A stretch of 64,000 nucleotides of DNA from Terriglobia bacterium (GTDB lineage: Bacteria > Acidobacteriota > Terriglobia > Bryobacterales > Bryobacteraceae), in NCBI GenBank assembly GCA_020073345.1, contig JAIQFI010000029.1, forward strand, positions 1-64,000, written 5' to 3'. Positions 48,443 to 57,449 of this stretch are shown one piece after another; positions within the stretch are counted from its first letter, which is position 1; every line of letters starts with the position of its first letter. The translations under genes and the position numbers were made by a program. The notes under the pieces were generated by a model. That model searched no databases, was not told where the DNA came from, and saw only the letters and a list, made by a program, of their open reading frames with translations.

Positions 48443-49606
48443 TCAGGACATTACCCTGTCACAGGCAGCCTGGAATTTCTTCATTTCTTCGGCGGTGCCC
48501 ACCGTAACCCTCACCTTCGTGGGCCAGGCCGGCCATATGCGGCCGATGATCACCTTGTTATCAGCCATGGCTTGGGAAAAGTCCGCGCCCGGCCGGCCGA
48601 CCTCCATCATGAAAAAGTTCGTCTCGCTGGGGATGTACTTGATATTCTTCTTCTCCAAGTACGCAAACGTATCCTCGCGAATGCGCTTGTTAAGGGCCCG
48701 CCGCTCAGGCACCAGGCTCTTTACCTTGAGGCTGGCCAGCGCGCAGGCAGCGCCGGTCACAGGGACCCGGCCGTTCCCGTATGGATTCATTTTGCGGAGC
48801 AGATCCGGCCGTCCCAGGGCGAATCCCGCTCGCAGTCCCGCCATGCCGTAGATCTTCGAGAACGTGCGCAACACCACCACGTCCTTGCCCGCCGCCACCA
48901 GGTCGCTGGAGGGCTGCGCGTTTTCCGAGAAGTGGATATAGGCCTCGTCCACCACCACCACCGCGTCCGGCTTCTTCTTGGCGAGCAGATATTCGATGTC
49001 CTTGCGCGAGGTGAGCGTACCCGACGGGTTGTTGGGATTGCAGACGTAGTACGTACCCGCGTCCGGATCGGCCTTTATCATCGCCTCAACATCGTGCGAG
49101 TAATCCGGGCGAAGCGGAACGCCTGTGACCTTCGAGCCGATGAATGCGGGGGCGCCTCCGCCGTACCCGGGATTCGCCATTGTCCAGCTCCGCGTCGGCG
49201 AAGTGAAAGCGCACGAGGCTCGATGCAGCGGATCGCTCGATCCGGCGAAAGTAGCCACGTGGTCCTCCGGGACGCCTTCCACCGAGGCAATCATCTTAAG
49301 CAGGTCGTCACCTTCGCCGAAGGGCGAATACCTCCAGCCGTGGGGAGCGATCTTCGCGATCGCGTCGAGTCCTTCGGGATGCGGCCCCATGGGATTCTCG
49401 TTGGAACTGATGCGCACCACGTCCGGGTCATTGGCGCGGCGGTTGCCTCGCTTGCTCTGGCGTTCGGCGTCTTGGGCCATTGCAAATTCGTTGTAGAACG
49501 GCATCGTCGCGCCGGCGGTCAACAGCGTCGCGATCCTGCCGAACTGGCGGCGTGAAAAGCCCCTTTGCAGAAACTCCTGGGCTTTCGGAACAGTGTTCGT
49601 GGTCAT
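48443..49606 (-). CDS. Tat-exported HisC-like class I/II aminotransferase 1
   Basis: 387 residues. The N-terminal FLQRGFSRRQFGRIATLL (SRR at 18-20) is a twin-arginine signal with a hydrophobic stretch to AMAQ (42-45). The body is a fold-type I PLP enzyme of the histidinol-phosphate aminotransferase branch: NPNNPSGT (190-197), VVDEAYIHF (219-227) and K251 in TFSKIYGMAGLRAG as the PLP lysine. Export with cofactor already bound would explain use of Tat. Ribosome site AAAGGAGA. It lies downstream of the DctA-like symporter gene and is paralogous to the gene at 52288. Substrate unknown. Confidence 0.85.
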   Translation of the reverse strand: MTTNTVPKAQEFLQRGFSRRQFGRIATLLTAGATMPFYNEFAMAQDAERQSKRGNRRANDPDVVRISSNENPMGPHPEGLDAIAKIAPHGWRYSPFGEGDDLLKMIASVEGVPEDHVATFAGSSDPLHRASCAFTSPTRSWTMANPGYGGGAPAFIGSKVTGVPLRPDYSHDVEAMIKADPDAGTYYVCNPNNPSGTLTSRKDIEYLLAKKKPDAVVVVDEAYIHFSENAQPSSDLVAAGKDVVVLRTFSKIYGMAGLRAGFALGRPDLLRKMNPYGNGRVPVTGAACALASLKVKSLVPERRALNKRIREDTFAYLEKKNIKYIPSETNFFMMEVGRPGADFSQAMADNKVIIGRIWPAWPTKVRVTVGTAEEMKKFQAACDRVMS

Positions 49607-49730
49607 CGGAAGTCTCCTTTAGTTTTGGCGGCTAACGGCGCGGCAACGCCGTATGGCATCACTCGGCGGGGAGTCCAACATCCGGGGGCAGCGGAGCCTA
49701 TCCCGGACAAACAAACCCGGCAGAAGGCGC

Positions 49731-50975
49731 TCAGCGCGCGGTTTGCGCGAACGCTTCTTCCATGGCCGGTACTTCTTCCGGAAACTTCACACCTTCCCAT
49801 CGCGCTACAACAGCGGTTGCCAGGCAGTTGCCCAGCAGATTGACGGACGTTCTCGCCATGTCCATCAGTTCGTCAATTCCCAAAATCACTGCGATCCCTT
49901 CCAGCGGCAAGTTGAAAGACGCCAGCGTTCCCGCCAGAATCACCAGCGAGGCGCGCGGAACCCCGGCCACTCCCTTGCTGGTCAGCATCAGGGTCAAAAC
50001 CATCAGCAGCTGCGTTCCGAACGAAAGATTCACACCGGCCGCCTGCGCGACGAACACGCTCGCCAACGACAAATACAGCGTGGAACCGTCCAGGTTGAAG
50101 CTGTAGCCCGCGGGCAGCACTAGCGCGACGATGTGCTTGGGGACGCCGAAGCTCTCCATGTTCTCGAGCGCTCGGGGCAAGGCAGCTTCGCTCGATGTGG
50201 TGGAGAACGCGATCAAGAACGGCTCGCGCACGTGCGCGTAAAACTTTTTCAAGGGGATGCGGGCGATCACCGCCACGGTTCCCAGCACCACCACTACGAA
50301 GAAGACCAGCGCGCCGTACAGCGTCAATACCAGCTTGCCCAGATTGAGCAAAACCGCCGGCCCCTTCTCACCCACAGTGGCGGCCATGGCGCCGAATACT
50401 CCGATGGGTGCAAAATACATCACGTAGTTGGTGTAGCGGAACATCACCTCGGCCAGTGATTCGCAGAATTCGACTACCGGACGGGCTTTGAACCCGATGG
50501 CCGTGCAGGCCGCGCCGAACAGAATCGAGAAAACCACGATCTGCAAGACTTCGCCGCGCGCCATCGCGTCGAAAATGCTGGTTGGAATCGTATGTTCGAG
50601 AATCTGGGACAGCCCCGTTCCGGTCTGCGCCACGCCCGGAGCCGCGCCTTTTTCCAACTGAACTCCGATTCCCGGCTTCACCAGGTTCACGGCGCCCAGC
50701 CCGATGAACAACGCCAGAGTCGTCACCACTTCGAAGTACAGCAGCGCTTTGCCGCCGATCCGGCCCACAGTCTTGATACTGCCGGCTCCCGCGATTCCCG
50801 AGACAAGCGTCGCGAAAACCAGCGGGGCGATGATCGACTTGATGAATCGCAGAAACATCGTCCCTAGGATTCTCAGTTCCTTGGCGGGACCGGGAAGCAA
50901 CGCGCCGAAGACCATGCCGGCCACAACCGCCAGCAGGATCAGTGTTGTCAGGGATGGGCGTTTCAGCTGAGTCAT
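49731..50975 (-). CDS. DctA/GltP-family dicarboxylate or amino acid:cation symporter
   Basis: 414 residues from ATG 50975 (MTQLKRPSLTTLILLAVVAG). Upstream frames overlap the SulP gene and are not coding. The family pattern includes FLRFIKSIIAPLVFATLVSG, the serine-rich hairpin AFSTTSSEAALPRALE (about 280), PAGYSFNLDGSTLY, and SKGVAGVPRASLVILAG. These elevator transporters bring glutamate, aspartate or C4-dicarboxylates in with Na+ or H+. Placed between two exported aminotransferases, it is a candidate uptake route for their amino acid or keto acid products. Confidence 0.88.
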   Translation of the reverse strand: MTQLKRPSLTTLILLAVVAGMVFGALLPGPAKELRILGTMFLRFIKSIIAPLVFATLVSGIAGAGSIKTVGRIGGKALLYFEVVTTLALFIGLGAVNLVKPGIGVQLEKGAAPGVAQTGTGLSQILEHTIPTSIFDAMARGEVLQIVVFSILFGAACTAIGFKARPVVEFCESLAEVMFRYTNYVMYFAPIGVFGAMAATVGEKGPAVLLNLGKLVLTLYGALVFFVVVVLGTVAVIARIPLKKFYAHVREPFLIAFSTTSSEAALPRALENMESFGVPKHIVALVLPAGYSFNLDGSTLYLSLASVFVAQAAGVNLSFGTQLLMVLTLMLTSKGVAGVPRASLVILAGTLASFNLPLEGIAVILGIDELMDMARTSVNLLGNCLATAVVARWEGVKFPEEVPAMEEAFAQTAR

Positions 50976-50986
50976 CGGATCATCCC

Positions 50987-52258
50987 TTAAGGCACCTGCA
51001 AGTCGGGGATTCGCTCGCCCGCCGTGAAGAAACGTTGGTAGAGCGCGCGAGCGGCGTAAAACGAGCAGCCGATCGCGATGGCGATCACTGCGTTGAATGC
51101 GACGACGGAGACAGCGGTTCCGAGAAAAGCCCCGGCGTCCACACGATTCATCTTTTGGAGTCTGCGCCACGCGCTCCAGTCGAGCAGGCAGAGTCCCATC
51201 CAGGCCGTGACCCCGGCCAGGGCCGCCACGGGAATATGCGAAATCACACTGTTGCCGTAGCGCAGCATGGCAATCAGCAACAGCGCGTGGAAGATGTTTG
51301 AAACGCTGGTGGTACCGCCGCAGCGCACCACGGCCAGGCTGCGGGCCGGAATCCCCACGCTCAGAGGCGCGCCGAACATGCCCGAACAAATATTGGCAAT
51401 CCCATACGCACCCAGTTCGGCATCCGCGTCCGCCACCTTGGATCTCCGGTGCCGCCCGCGAAAATGTTCCACCACGCGCGACGTGATCAGGATGTTCACC
51501 GCCACCACAAACGCCATAACGAACCCTGAAGGTACGACCGTGAAGACGTCGCGCGGGCTCCAGGCGAATCCAACGAAGGAGGGCATCCCGGACCCAAGAG
51601 AACCGATCTCCGTTCCATGAAATCCGATGACTTTCGCGACCGCCAGCGCCGCCAGGATTCCTAAAAGAGGAGCCGGGGCACGCGGAATCCAGTGAGCCGA
51701 CGCCGTAGCCGCCGTCACTACGCAGAGGCCCGCTAGCGCAGGAGCCCAATGCGCGTTTCCCAGATTCCCGAGAATCCCGGCAAGCTGCTGCAGCGCCGAG
51801 CCCGAGGCGGCGACTCCGCCGACTCCGAGGATCGTATCGAGCTGCGAGATCACCATCATCGCCCCGATGCCGCAGGAAAATCCGGTCACTACCGAATGCG
51901 GCACACGCGCGATATGCCGGCCCAGACGCAAGACACAGAACACCATTAGAATGACAGCCGCCACCACGGAGATTTTGGCGGCTCCGCCGATCCCCTGCTC
52001 CCGCACGGCTTGCGCCACGAACGGCACCGTGACGCTGCCGGTTCCGCCGATCAGGACCGGATTCCGGCCCAGCACCGACGTCACCGGCGACGTCAGAATC
52101 GAGGTAAAAATACCAAGAACGGGAGGCAACCCCATCAACGATGCCATCGCTAATCCATAGGGCAACGCAATCAGCGCCGCTACCGCGCCGCCCGACAGAT
52201 CCCCTCCGAATCGCTCCCAGTTGTAGCTGGGATGCTTGAATAAAGAACGCAGCTTCAA
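50987..52258 (-). CDS. SulP-family anion transporter without STAS domain
   Basis: 423 residues, about 12 membrane helices. N-terminal DLSGGAVAALIALPYGLAMA, LIGGTGSVTVPFVAQAVREQ and ANICSGMFGAPLSVGIPARS are SulP/SLC26 features. The protein ends soon after the transmembrane core, with no C-terminal STAS domain (usual length with it is about 550). SulP members carry sulfate, bicarbonate or carboxylates; the substrate here is unclear. It lies 11 nt upstream of the symporter and 29 nt after aminotransferase 2. Confidence 0.85.
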   Translation of the reverse strand: MKLRSLFKHPSYNWERFGGDLSGGAVAALIALPYGLAMASLMGLPPVLGIFTSILTSPVTSVLGRNPVLIGGTGSVTVPFVAQAVREQGIGGAAKISVVAAVILMVFCVLRLGRHIARVPHSVVTGFSCGIGAMMVISQLDTILGVGGVAASGSALQQLAGILGNLGNAHWAPALAGLCVVTAATASAHWIPRAPAPLLGILAALAVAKVIGFHGTEIGSLGSGMPSFVGFAWSPRDVFTVVPSGFVMAFVVAVNILITSRVVEHFRGRHRRSKVADADAELGAYGIANICSGMFGAPLSVGIPARSLAVVRCGGTTSVSNIFHALLLIAMLRYGNSVISHIPVAALAGVTAWMGLCLLDWSAWRRLQKMNRVDAGAFLGTAVSVVAFNAVIAIAIGCSFYAARALYQRFFTAGERIPDLQVP

Positions 52259-52287
52259 ACTGTCACCTTTCGCTTTTTCCGAGCCGT

Positions 52288-53439
52288 CTACGCCGCCATT
52301 ACTTTCACGAACGCCGTTTTGAACTTGGCCATCTCCTCGGGAGTTCCGATTGAAACGCGCACGTGGGTCGGCCAGACGGGCCAGATGCGGCCGATATACA
52401 CTTTCTCCTTGCGGAGCGCCATGATCACCTGGTCGCCGGGTTTGCCGACGTCCACCATGATCTTGTTGGACACGGAAGGCACGTACTTGATGCCGTGCTT
52501 GTCGAAAAACGCTTGCACATCATTGCGCGTGTCGCCCATGATCTTGCGGCGCTCGGGAATCACCGTCGCCGACTTCAGACTGGCCGTGGCGCCGGCCATG
52601 CCGGTGATGGGCAAGGCTCCTGAGCTGTACGGCGTAATCTTGGCCAGCAGATCCGGCCGCCCGATCGCCGCGCCCGCACGCAACCCGGCCATTCCGTAAA
52701 TCTTGGAGAAGGTCCGCAGGATGACGATGTCCTTGTCCTTGGCCACCAGGTCCGTCCGCAGCCGTGCGCCCGAGATGTGCGTATAGGCTTCGTCGAGCAG
52801 GATGATCGCGCCGGCCGGCTTATTTTCCACCAGCCAGTCGATATCCGAGTCCGGCGTCAGCGTCCCGCTGGGATTGTTGGGGTTGCAGATATAAATCAGC
52901 CCGGCGTTGGGATCGGCCGCCGCCATGGCCTTCACGTCGTGCGCGTAGGTGTTCTTATCGAGCGGAACCTTGATCACCTTCGCCCCGATGAACTTGGCTG
53001 CGTTTCCGCCTGATTCGTAACCAGGGTCGGCCATGATGAAGCTCTTGGTCGGCGACGTGAAGCCCAGCGCGGCCTGGTGCAGCGGCGCACTGGAACCGGC
53101 GAACGGCCTGACGTAATCCGGCTTCACTCCTGATTGTGACGCGAGCGTTTCCTGGAACTCGTCAGTCAGTTCGTAGGAGTAGCGGCCCCCCATCTTGACC
53201 ACGTTGTGAATGGCCTCAATCGCCTCGGCGCATGGTCCGAGCGGATTCTCGTTCGCGTTGATCTTCACTGCGTCGGCGGGCATCCCGCGGACTTGTGAAA
53301 GCTGCGCCATAGCCGATTCGTTATAGAACGGCAAAGTGGTTCCAGCGCCGATGAGCGCGGCGATCCGGCCGAAACTCCGGCGGGAGAATCCACGCTGCAG
53401 GAAATGGGACTGTTGTTCGTTGGTTAAGACCGGGATCAT
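52288..53439 (-). CDS. Tat-exported HisC-like class I/II aminotransferase 2
   Basis: 383 residues from ATG 53439 (MIPVLTNEQQ), with GAGGAG 7 nt upstream; a TTG at 53454 is a less likely start. It has the same build as the gene at 48443: Tat signal FLQRGFSRRSFGRIAALIGA (SRR at 19-21), then NPNNPSGT, LLDEAYTH and the PLP lysine K246 in TFSKIYGMAGLRAG. Identity between the two is high throughout, pointing to duplication. First gene of the minus-strand operon with SulP, symporter and aminotransferase 1. Transcribed from a strong promoter with a structured leader. Confidence 0.85.
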   Translation of the reverse strand: MIPVLTNEQQSHFLQRGFSRRSFGRIAALIGAGTTLPFYNESAMAQLSQVRGMPADAVKINANENPLGPCAEAIEAIHNVVKMGGRYSYELTDEFQETLASQSGVKPDYVRPFAGSSAPLHQAALGFTSPTKSFIMADPGYESGGNAAKFIGAKVIKVPLDKNTYAHDVKAMAAADPNAGLIYICNPNNPSGTLTPDSDIDWLVENKPAGAIILLDEAYTHISGARLRTDLVAKDKDIVILRTFSKIYGMAGLRAGAAIGRPDLLAKITPYSSGALPITGMAGATASLKSATVIPERRKIMGDTRNDVQAFFDKHGIKYVPSVSNKIMVDVGKPGDQVIMALRKEKVYIGRIWPVWPTHVRVSIGTPEEMAKFKTAFVKVMAA

Positions 53440-53745
53440 GCTTGTTCTCCTCAAGAATTTTGAAAAACGGATTTCGGCTACGTGGCTGCCCGCGCATCAA
53501 AGATGGCGCGCAGAGTGGGAACTCCGGCTATGGGATCGTGCGCTCAAGCAGCCATTCGAGCTGCATTCGAACACACAAACCGCGTTACGGATTTAGAAGG
53601 GTCTTGCAGGGCAAGGTCCCTCTCGATTGAATCCAGGTGCCGTTACCTTGGCACGTTTCACTCCAACCGGGAGGAAAACCCCGACGCCTGCTAGGCGGCA
53701 GGAACTAACGAGGAAAGATTACCAGCCGTACGCCGATGTTGTCAA
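53440..53745 (-). promoter_or_regulatory. Promoter and structured 270-nt leader of the aminotransferase operon
   Basis: On the minus strand TTGACA (53745-53740), 18 nt and TAATCT (53721-53716) form a good sigma-70 promoter, placing the start near 53709. The leader to ATG 53439 is noncoding and has several hairpins: CCTGC/GCAGG (53687-53702, overlapping an alternative CGCC/GGCG), GTGCC/GGCAC (53637-53654) and CTTGC/GCAAG within GGG/CCC (53599-53620). The alternative pairings near the 5' end are suggestive of a switch. It does not match the known riboswitches I tried to compare (cobalamin, SAM, TPP, glycine, c-di-GMP). Function unknown. Confidence 0.45.
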
Positions 53746-53771
53746 TAGAAAAATGCGCGAAAACGCTGAGA

Positions 53772-54383
53772 TTAGCGGTGATGCTCCGCGCGCAATCGTT
53801 CCAAGTCGCTGGAGCTCAAGGGCAAACGCGGTGTGATCAGTTGCGATCCCGAAAGCGCGGATTTGGCTACGCCCTCGCGGCCATGATCGTGCGAATTGGT
53901 GAGTATGTGCACAAGCTCGTGCGCTACCACGCGTCCTAAGGCGCGCCCCAGCAGCTGCTCTCCTTGCGCATAATCGCCGCCAAACATCGCGGACCTCATC
54001 GACGCCGTCACTTGGTCGCAGGCCACTTCGCTAAAAGGCAGCACCGCTCCGTCGCTGGTGTGAGTAAACGCCAGAGGACCGCGCTCGTCGTAAAGAACCG
54101 GATTTGGCTCCAGGATGCATCGTCCGTTAAACCGCACCACCACCAGGTTTTCGTTGTCGCCCGCGTCGGTCGCGCCATCCGTTCGCTCGAGGGCCCGCCA
54201 CTTGAGCGTGAGCCCGGAATCCTTCAGAATTCCAGCCACTTCCTGCTGCATCTCGGAAATAGAGCGCGACGAGTGAGGTCCCTGGAAATCGAACACGATG
54301 GTTAATTTCTCAGACCCGGCGGCCTGCAGACAGCCTGCGGCAAACATGGCGATCATCGATAGACGGCACAGTACCTGGTGCAT
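53772..54383 (-). CDS. Lipoprotein with HExxH zinc-peptidase-like motif
   Basis: 203 residues from ATG 54383 (MHQVLCRLSMIAMFAAGC); the frame is open further to 54470. The lipobox AAGC (C18) suggests a lipoprotein. The body has VVAHELVHILTNSHDHG (about 146-162), a HExxH motif with further histidines nearby that could supply the third zinc ligand. The rest (VFDFQGPHSSRSISEMQQEV, VVVRFNGRC) is not a known peptidase family. Similar secreted proteins seem widespread in Acidobacteriota. It is transcribed toward the aminotransferase promoter and away from pdxS. Confidence 0.6.
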   Translation of the reverse strand: MHQVLCRLSMIAMFAAGCLQAAGSEKLTIVFDFQGPHSSRSISEMQQEVAGILKDSGLTLKWRALERTDGATDAGDNENLVVVRFNGRCILEPNPVLYDERGPLAFTHTSDGAVLPFSEVACDQVTASMRSAMFGGDYAQGEQLLGRALGRVVAHELVHILTNSHDHGREGVAKSALSGSQLITPRLPLSSSDLERLRAEHHR

Positions 54384-54520
54384 ACTTTGACCCAGCCGGG
54401 AGCGATCATTGCTCCCGTAATTCATTCTATCCCAATAGATCGGCGGATATTCCGCCTCCTGTATTACCACCGCCCTGTGCGGCGGTTACGGCTTCCGTCC
54501 TGTATTGGTTTCGGTTTTAT

Positions 54521-54550
54521 CTTGAAAAAGCGCCCATTCCTGGTGTAGTA
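54521..54550 (+). promoter_or_regulatory. Probable promoter of pdxST
   Basis: TTGAAA (54521-54526), 18 nt, TAGTAT (54545-54550) with TG one base upstream. The start would be near 54557, leaving a 129-nt leader. The leader contains a hairpin CGCCGCC / GGCGGCG (54565-54571 / 54585-54591). Another stem, ACCGCC/GGCGGT, lies further upstream near 54470-54490. Confidence 0.5.
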
Positions 54551-54685
54551 TTGACCATTCCGTTCCGCCGCCATCATCCCGTCAGGGCGGCGATTCCGCA
54601 CTGTCTGCTCACGCGACTTTCGCAGTCCTTTTGAACCACGCGGGTTCTTCCGACCGAGATTTCCTGCAAAGGAGACTGACTAGAC

Positions 54686-55570
54686 GTGTATCTCTCCGAC
54701 CAGTTCCGTCTGAAAATAGGCTTGGCCGAGATGCTCAAAGGCGGCGTGATTATGGACGTCACGACGGCGGCCCAGGCGCGCATCGCTGAAGAGGCCGGAG
54801 CTGCCGCGGTCATGGCGCTCGAACGGGTGCCCGCCGACATTCGCAAGGAAGGCGGCGTCGCCCGCATGGCCTCCATTCGCGTCATCCGCGAAATCATGGA
54901 CACTGTCTCCATCCCGGTGATGGCCAAGGCAAGAATCGGCCATTTTGCGGAAGCACGGGTTCTGGAGGCATTGGGCGTCGATTACATCGACGAGAGCGAG
55001 GTGTTGACCCCGGCCGACGAAGAGCACCACATCCACAAGCGCGATTTTCAAACGCCGTTTGTTTGTGGAGCGCGCAACTTGGGCGAAGCCTTGCGCAGGA
55101 TCGCCGAGGGTGCCGCCATGATCCGCACAAAGGGAGAAGCCGGCTCTGGCAACATCGTCGAAGCGGTGCGCCATATGCGGACCATCGTCAAGGAGATGAA
55201 GCAGCTTACGGTGCTCGGCAAGGAAGAATTGGTGCACGAATCCAAAAAGCTCGCCGCTCCGCTGGAGCTGGTGGAGTGGGTGGCCGCAAACGGGAAGCTC
55301 CCGGTGCCTAATTTCTCAGCGGGAGGGATCGCGACGCCAGCCGACGTGTCGCTGGTGATGCACTTAGGCGCGGAGGCCGTATTTGTGGGCAGCGGGATTT
55401 TCAAATCCGAGGATCCCGAAAGACGCGCCCGCGCGATCGTGAAGGCAGCTACGTACTACGCCGATCCGCTCAAGCTGCTGGAAGCCAGTTCGGACCTCGG
55501 GGAAGCGATGCGCGGCTTGGACGTCGCGACGCTGCCGGAATCGGAACTGCTACAAACTCGGGGGTGGTAA
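54686..55570 (+). CDS. pdxS: Pyridoxal 5'-phosphate synthase, PdxS subunit
   Basis: 294 residues, the normal size of PdxS, which joins ribose 5-phosphate, glyceraldehyde 3-phosphate and ammonia into PLP as a dodecamer. Features: [49 protein letters not shown] (lysine of the first site, about 82), [16 protein letters not shown] (lysine of the second site region) and [13 protein letters not shown]. Start GTG 54686 after AAGGAGA. pdxT follows immediately. Confidence 0.97.
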   Translation: MYLSDQFRLKIGLAEMLKGGVIMDVTTAAQARIAEEAGAAAVMALERVPADIRKEGGVARMASIRVIREIMDTVSIPVMAKARIGHFAEARVLEALGVDYIDESEVLTPADEEHHIHKRDFQTPFVCGARNLGEALRRIAEGAAMIRTKGEAGSGNIVEAVRHMRTIVKEMKQLTVLGKEELVHESKKLAAPLELVEWVAANGKLPVPNFSAGGIATPADVSLVMHLGAEAVFVGSGIFKSEDPERRARAIVKAATYYADPLKLLEASSDLGEAMRGLDVATLPESELLQTRGW

Positions 55571-56128
55571 ATGAAGACCGTAGGAGTGCTGGCGCTCCAG
55601 GGCGATTTTGACGCGCATCGCCGGGCCCTGGAACGCGTAGGCGCGTGCGCGCTGGAAGTTCGCACGGCCATTGAAATGGATCACTGCGACGGCCTGGTCC
55701 TGCCGGGAGGCGAGAGCACCACTATGCTGAAACTGTTGGCGCAGGAGAACTTGTTTGAGCCCTTGCGACGCTTTGGGCACACCCGCCCGATTTACGGCAG
55801 TTGTGCCGGTGCGATTTTACTGGCTCGCACGGTCGCGGGCCCAGCGCAGAAATCTTTAAACCTGCTGGACATATCCGTGGAACGAAATGCGTATGGCCGG
55901 CAACTCGATAGCCGCATCGCCCGGATTCCTACCGCCGAACACGGCGAAATCGAAGCCGTCTTTATTCGTGCGCCGATCATTCGCCGGGTCGGGGATTCCG
56001 TCAGCATCGTGGCCATGTATGACGGCGACCCCGTGTGGGCCGAACAAGGTCCTCACATGGTGACGACGTTCCACCCGGAGCTCACGTCAGACTCCTGCGT
56101 CCATCGGAGGTTCATGGACAAGTTGTAG
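55571..56128 (+). CDS. pdxT: Pyridoxal 5'-phosphate synthase, PdxT glutaminase subunit
   Basis: 185 residues. The triad amidotransferase supplies ammonia to PdxS. GGESTTMLKL (about 47), GSCAGAILLA (nucleophile cysteine about 78) and TFHPELTSD (histidine and glutamate, about 168-170) make up the active site. ATG starts directly after the pdxS stop, so both are translated together. The only PLP synthesis genes in the window, a few hundred bases from two PLP-dependent aminotransferases. Confidence 0.96.
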   Translation: MKTVGVLALQGDFDAHRRALERVGACALEVRTAIEMDHCDGLVLPGGESTTMLKLLAQENLFEPLRRFGHTRPIYGSCAGAILLARTVAGPAQKSLNLLDISVERNAYGRQLDSRIARIPTAEHGEIEAVFIRAPIIRRVGDSVSIVAMYDGDPVWAEQGPHMVTTFHPELTSDSCVHRRFMDKL

Positions 56129-56136
56129 GCGTGGGC

Positions 56137-57375
56137 TCAAGCGCCTCGGTGACCTTCACTGGCGCTAGAGTCTTCGCGCCCAAAAACACTGAACCAGATC
56201 GCACCCCCCATGCCGAATGCAAAAGCCGCCAGGAAATTTTCGGCGGCGCCGAGCTTCCAAAGGAATGCTCCCCCGAAGGCCGCTAGCGACACCATCGTGT
56301 CGCGAAAAAGATAGTAGGCGCCGAACGCGGCGGCCTTCCGGTTCTGCGGGGCGAGTTGCATGATGAGCGCCTTGCGGGTCGGCTCACCGAATTCCTTCAG
56401 GCCGCGCACAATGAAAGCCACAATGAGCGCAGGGAAAGTGCGGGACAAGAGCAAAACCAGGGGGAACAGAGCAAAGTTGACGAAGGTGATTACTACGAAG
56501 GGCTTTTTTGAACCCTGGTCCGCCATTTTCGCCACGGGCAGATAGCAGACCACCGCGGTAGCCATCTCGATGGCTGTGAGAAATCCAAACTGCGTGGCCG
56601 TGACATGCGCTGTCCGATATCCGTCGACGTCGCGGATGCACCAAAGTACGACGTATGCGTAGGGGATTTGCTCGCAGAAACGAATCAGCAGATCAGCCGC
56701 GAAAAGGCTCTTCAACTGCGGTGAAAAGCCGCGCAGCAGACGCCACGGATTGTTGTGCGGGACACTTGGCGATGGGACCTCCGCGGCTTCCTCCATCAGA
56801 ATGTGCTGCATGGCTAGCGCGACCAGCGCCATGAGAATCGCTCCCAGGAATCCTATGCGCACGCCCGTAATCGGGCCCCATCGATCGATACAAAGGCCGC
56901 CGGCGATTGGGCCGAGCGCCATCGGCAACCGCCGCACCAGGGAATGCATGGCGACGCCGGTGACGTGCTTCTTGGAAGGAAGCACGTTGGAGATCAAGCC
57001 CATGGCAGCCGGCAACGAAATGGCTGTCCAGGAAAGAAACAGCACCGATCCCACGACCACGGCCTGCCAGCTGGGGATCGCCAGAACAATGAGGTATCCG
57101 GCGATTGAAATCAGATTAAAGACGGCCAAAGACCGCTTGATACCCAGACGCTCGGCTAGCCATCCACCTGGGAAGGCATACAGGGCGCCCAACAGGTTAT
57201 TGATGGCGTTGAGCGCCCCCGGCCAAAACATGCTGCTGCCCAGGGCGATCAGATACAGAGGCAAGAAACGCTCGGTCATCTTCTCGCCCATTCCAACCAG
57301 CACGACCATGGTCAGCATGCCCACAATGCTGCGCCGCAGCCCCAGCGCATCGCCGACGGCCTTCCAGCGACTCAT
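56137..57375 (-). CDS. Major facilitator superfamily transporter
   Basis: 412 residues with about 12 membrane helices. GALYAFPGGWLAERLGIKRS (about 64-83) is the conserved MFS loop 2-3. Long hydrophobic helices separated by short loops fill the rest, and the N-terminal half has TERFLPLYLIALG. The substrate is unknown. It ends 8 nt from pdxT (convergent) and starts 74 nt after the wtpC gene in the same direction, so it may be transcribed with it. Confidence 0.8.
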   Translation of the reverse strand: MSRWKAVGDALGLRRSIVGMLTMVVLVGMGEKMTERFLPLYLIALGSSMFWPGALNAINNLLGALYAFPGGWLAERLGIKRSLAVFNLISIAGYLIVLAIPSWQAVVVGSVLFLSWTAISLPAAMGLISNVLPSKKHVTGVAMHSLVRRLPMALGPIAGGLCIDRWGPITGVRIGFLGAILMALVALAMQHILMEEAAEVPSPSVPHNNPWRLLRGFSPQLKSLFAADLLIRFCEQIPYAYVVLWCIRDVDGYRTAHVTATQFGFLTAIEMATAVVCYLPVAKMADQGSKKPFVVITFVNFALFPLVLLLSRTFPALIVAFIVRGLKEFGEPTRKALIMQLAPQNRKAAAFGAYYLFRDTMVSLAAFGGAFLWKLGAAENFLAAFAFGMGGAIWFSVFGREDSSASEGHRGA

Positions 57376-57449
57376 GCGTGCGCCTCCGCGTCGCTCACGC
57401 TGCGACTGAGTTGTGATGTGTCAACCTGATTGAATGCCATGCGCCAAAC

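Noticed and set aside
48230-49555. Open frame of 441 codons opposite aminotransferase 1
   Set aside because: Antisense to a gene with intact PLP motifs; composition is arginine/histidine-rich as in shadow frames.
50976-51749. N-terminal extension of the DctA-like gene
   Set aside because: It overlaps SulP coding sequence in another frame and has no homology; ATG 50975 matches the family start.
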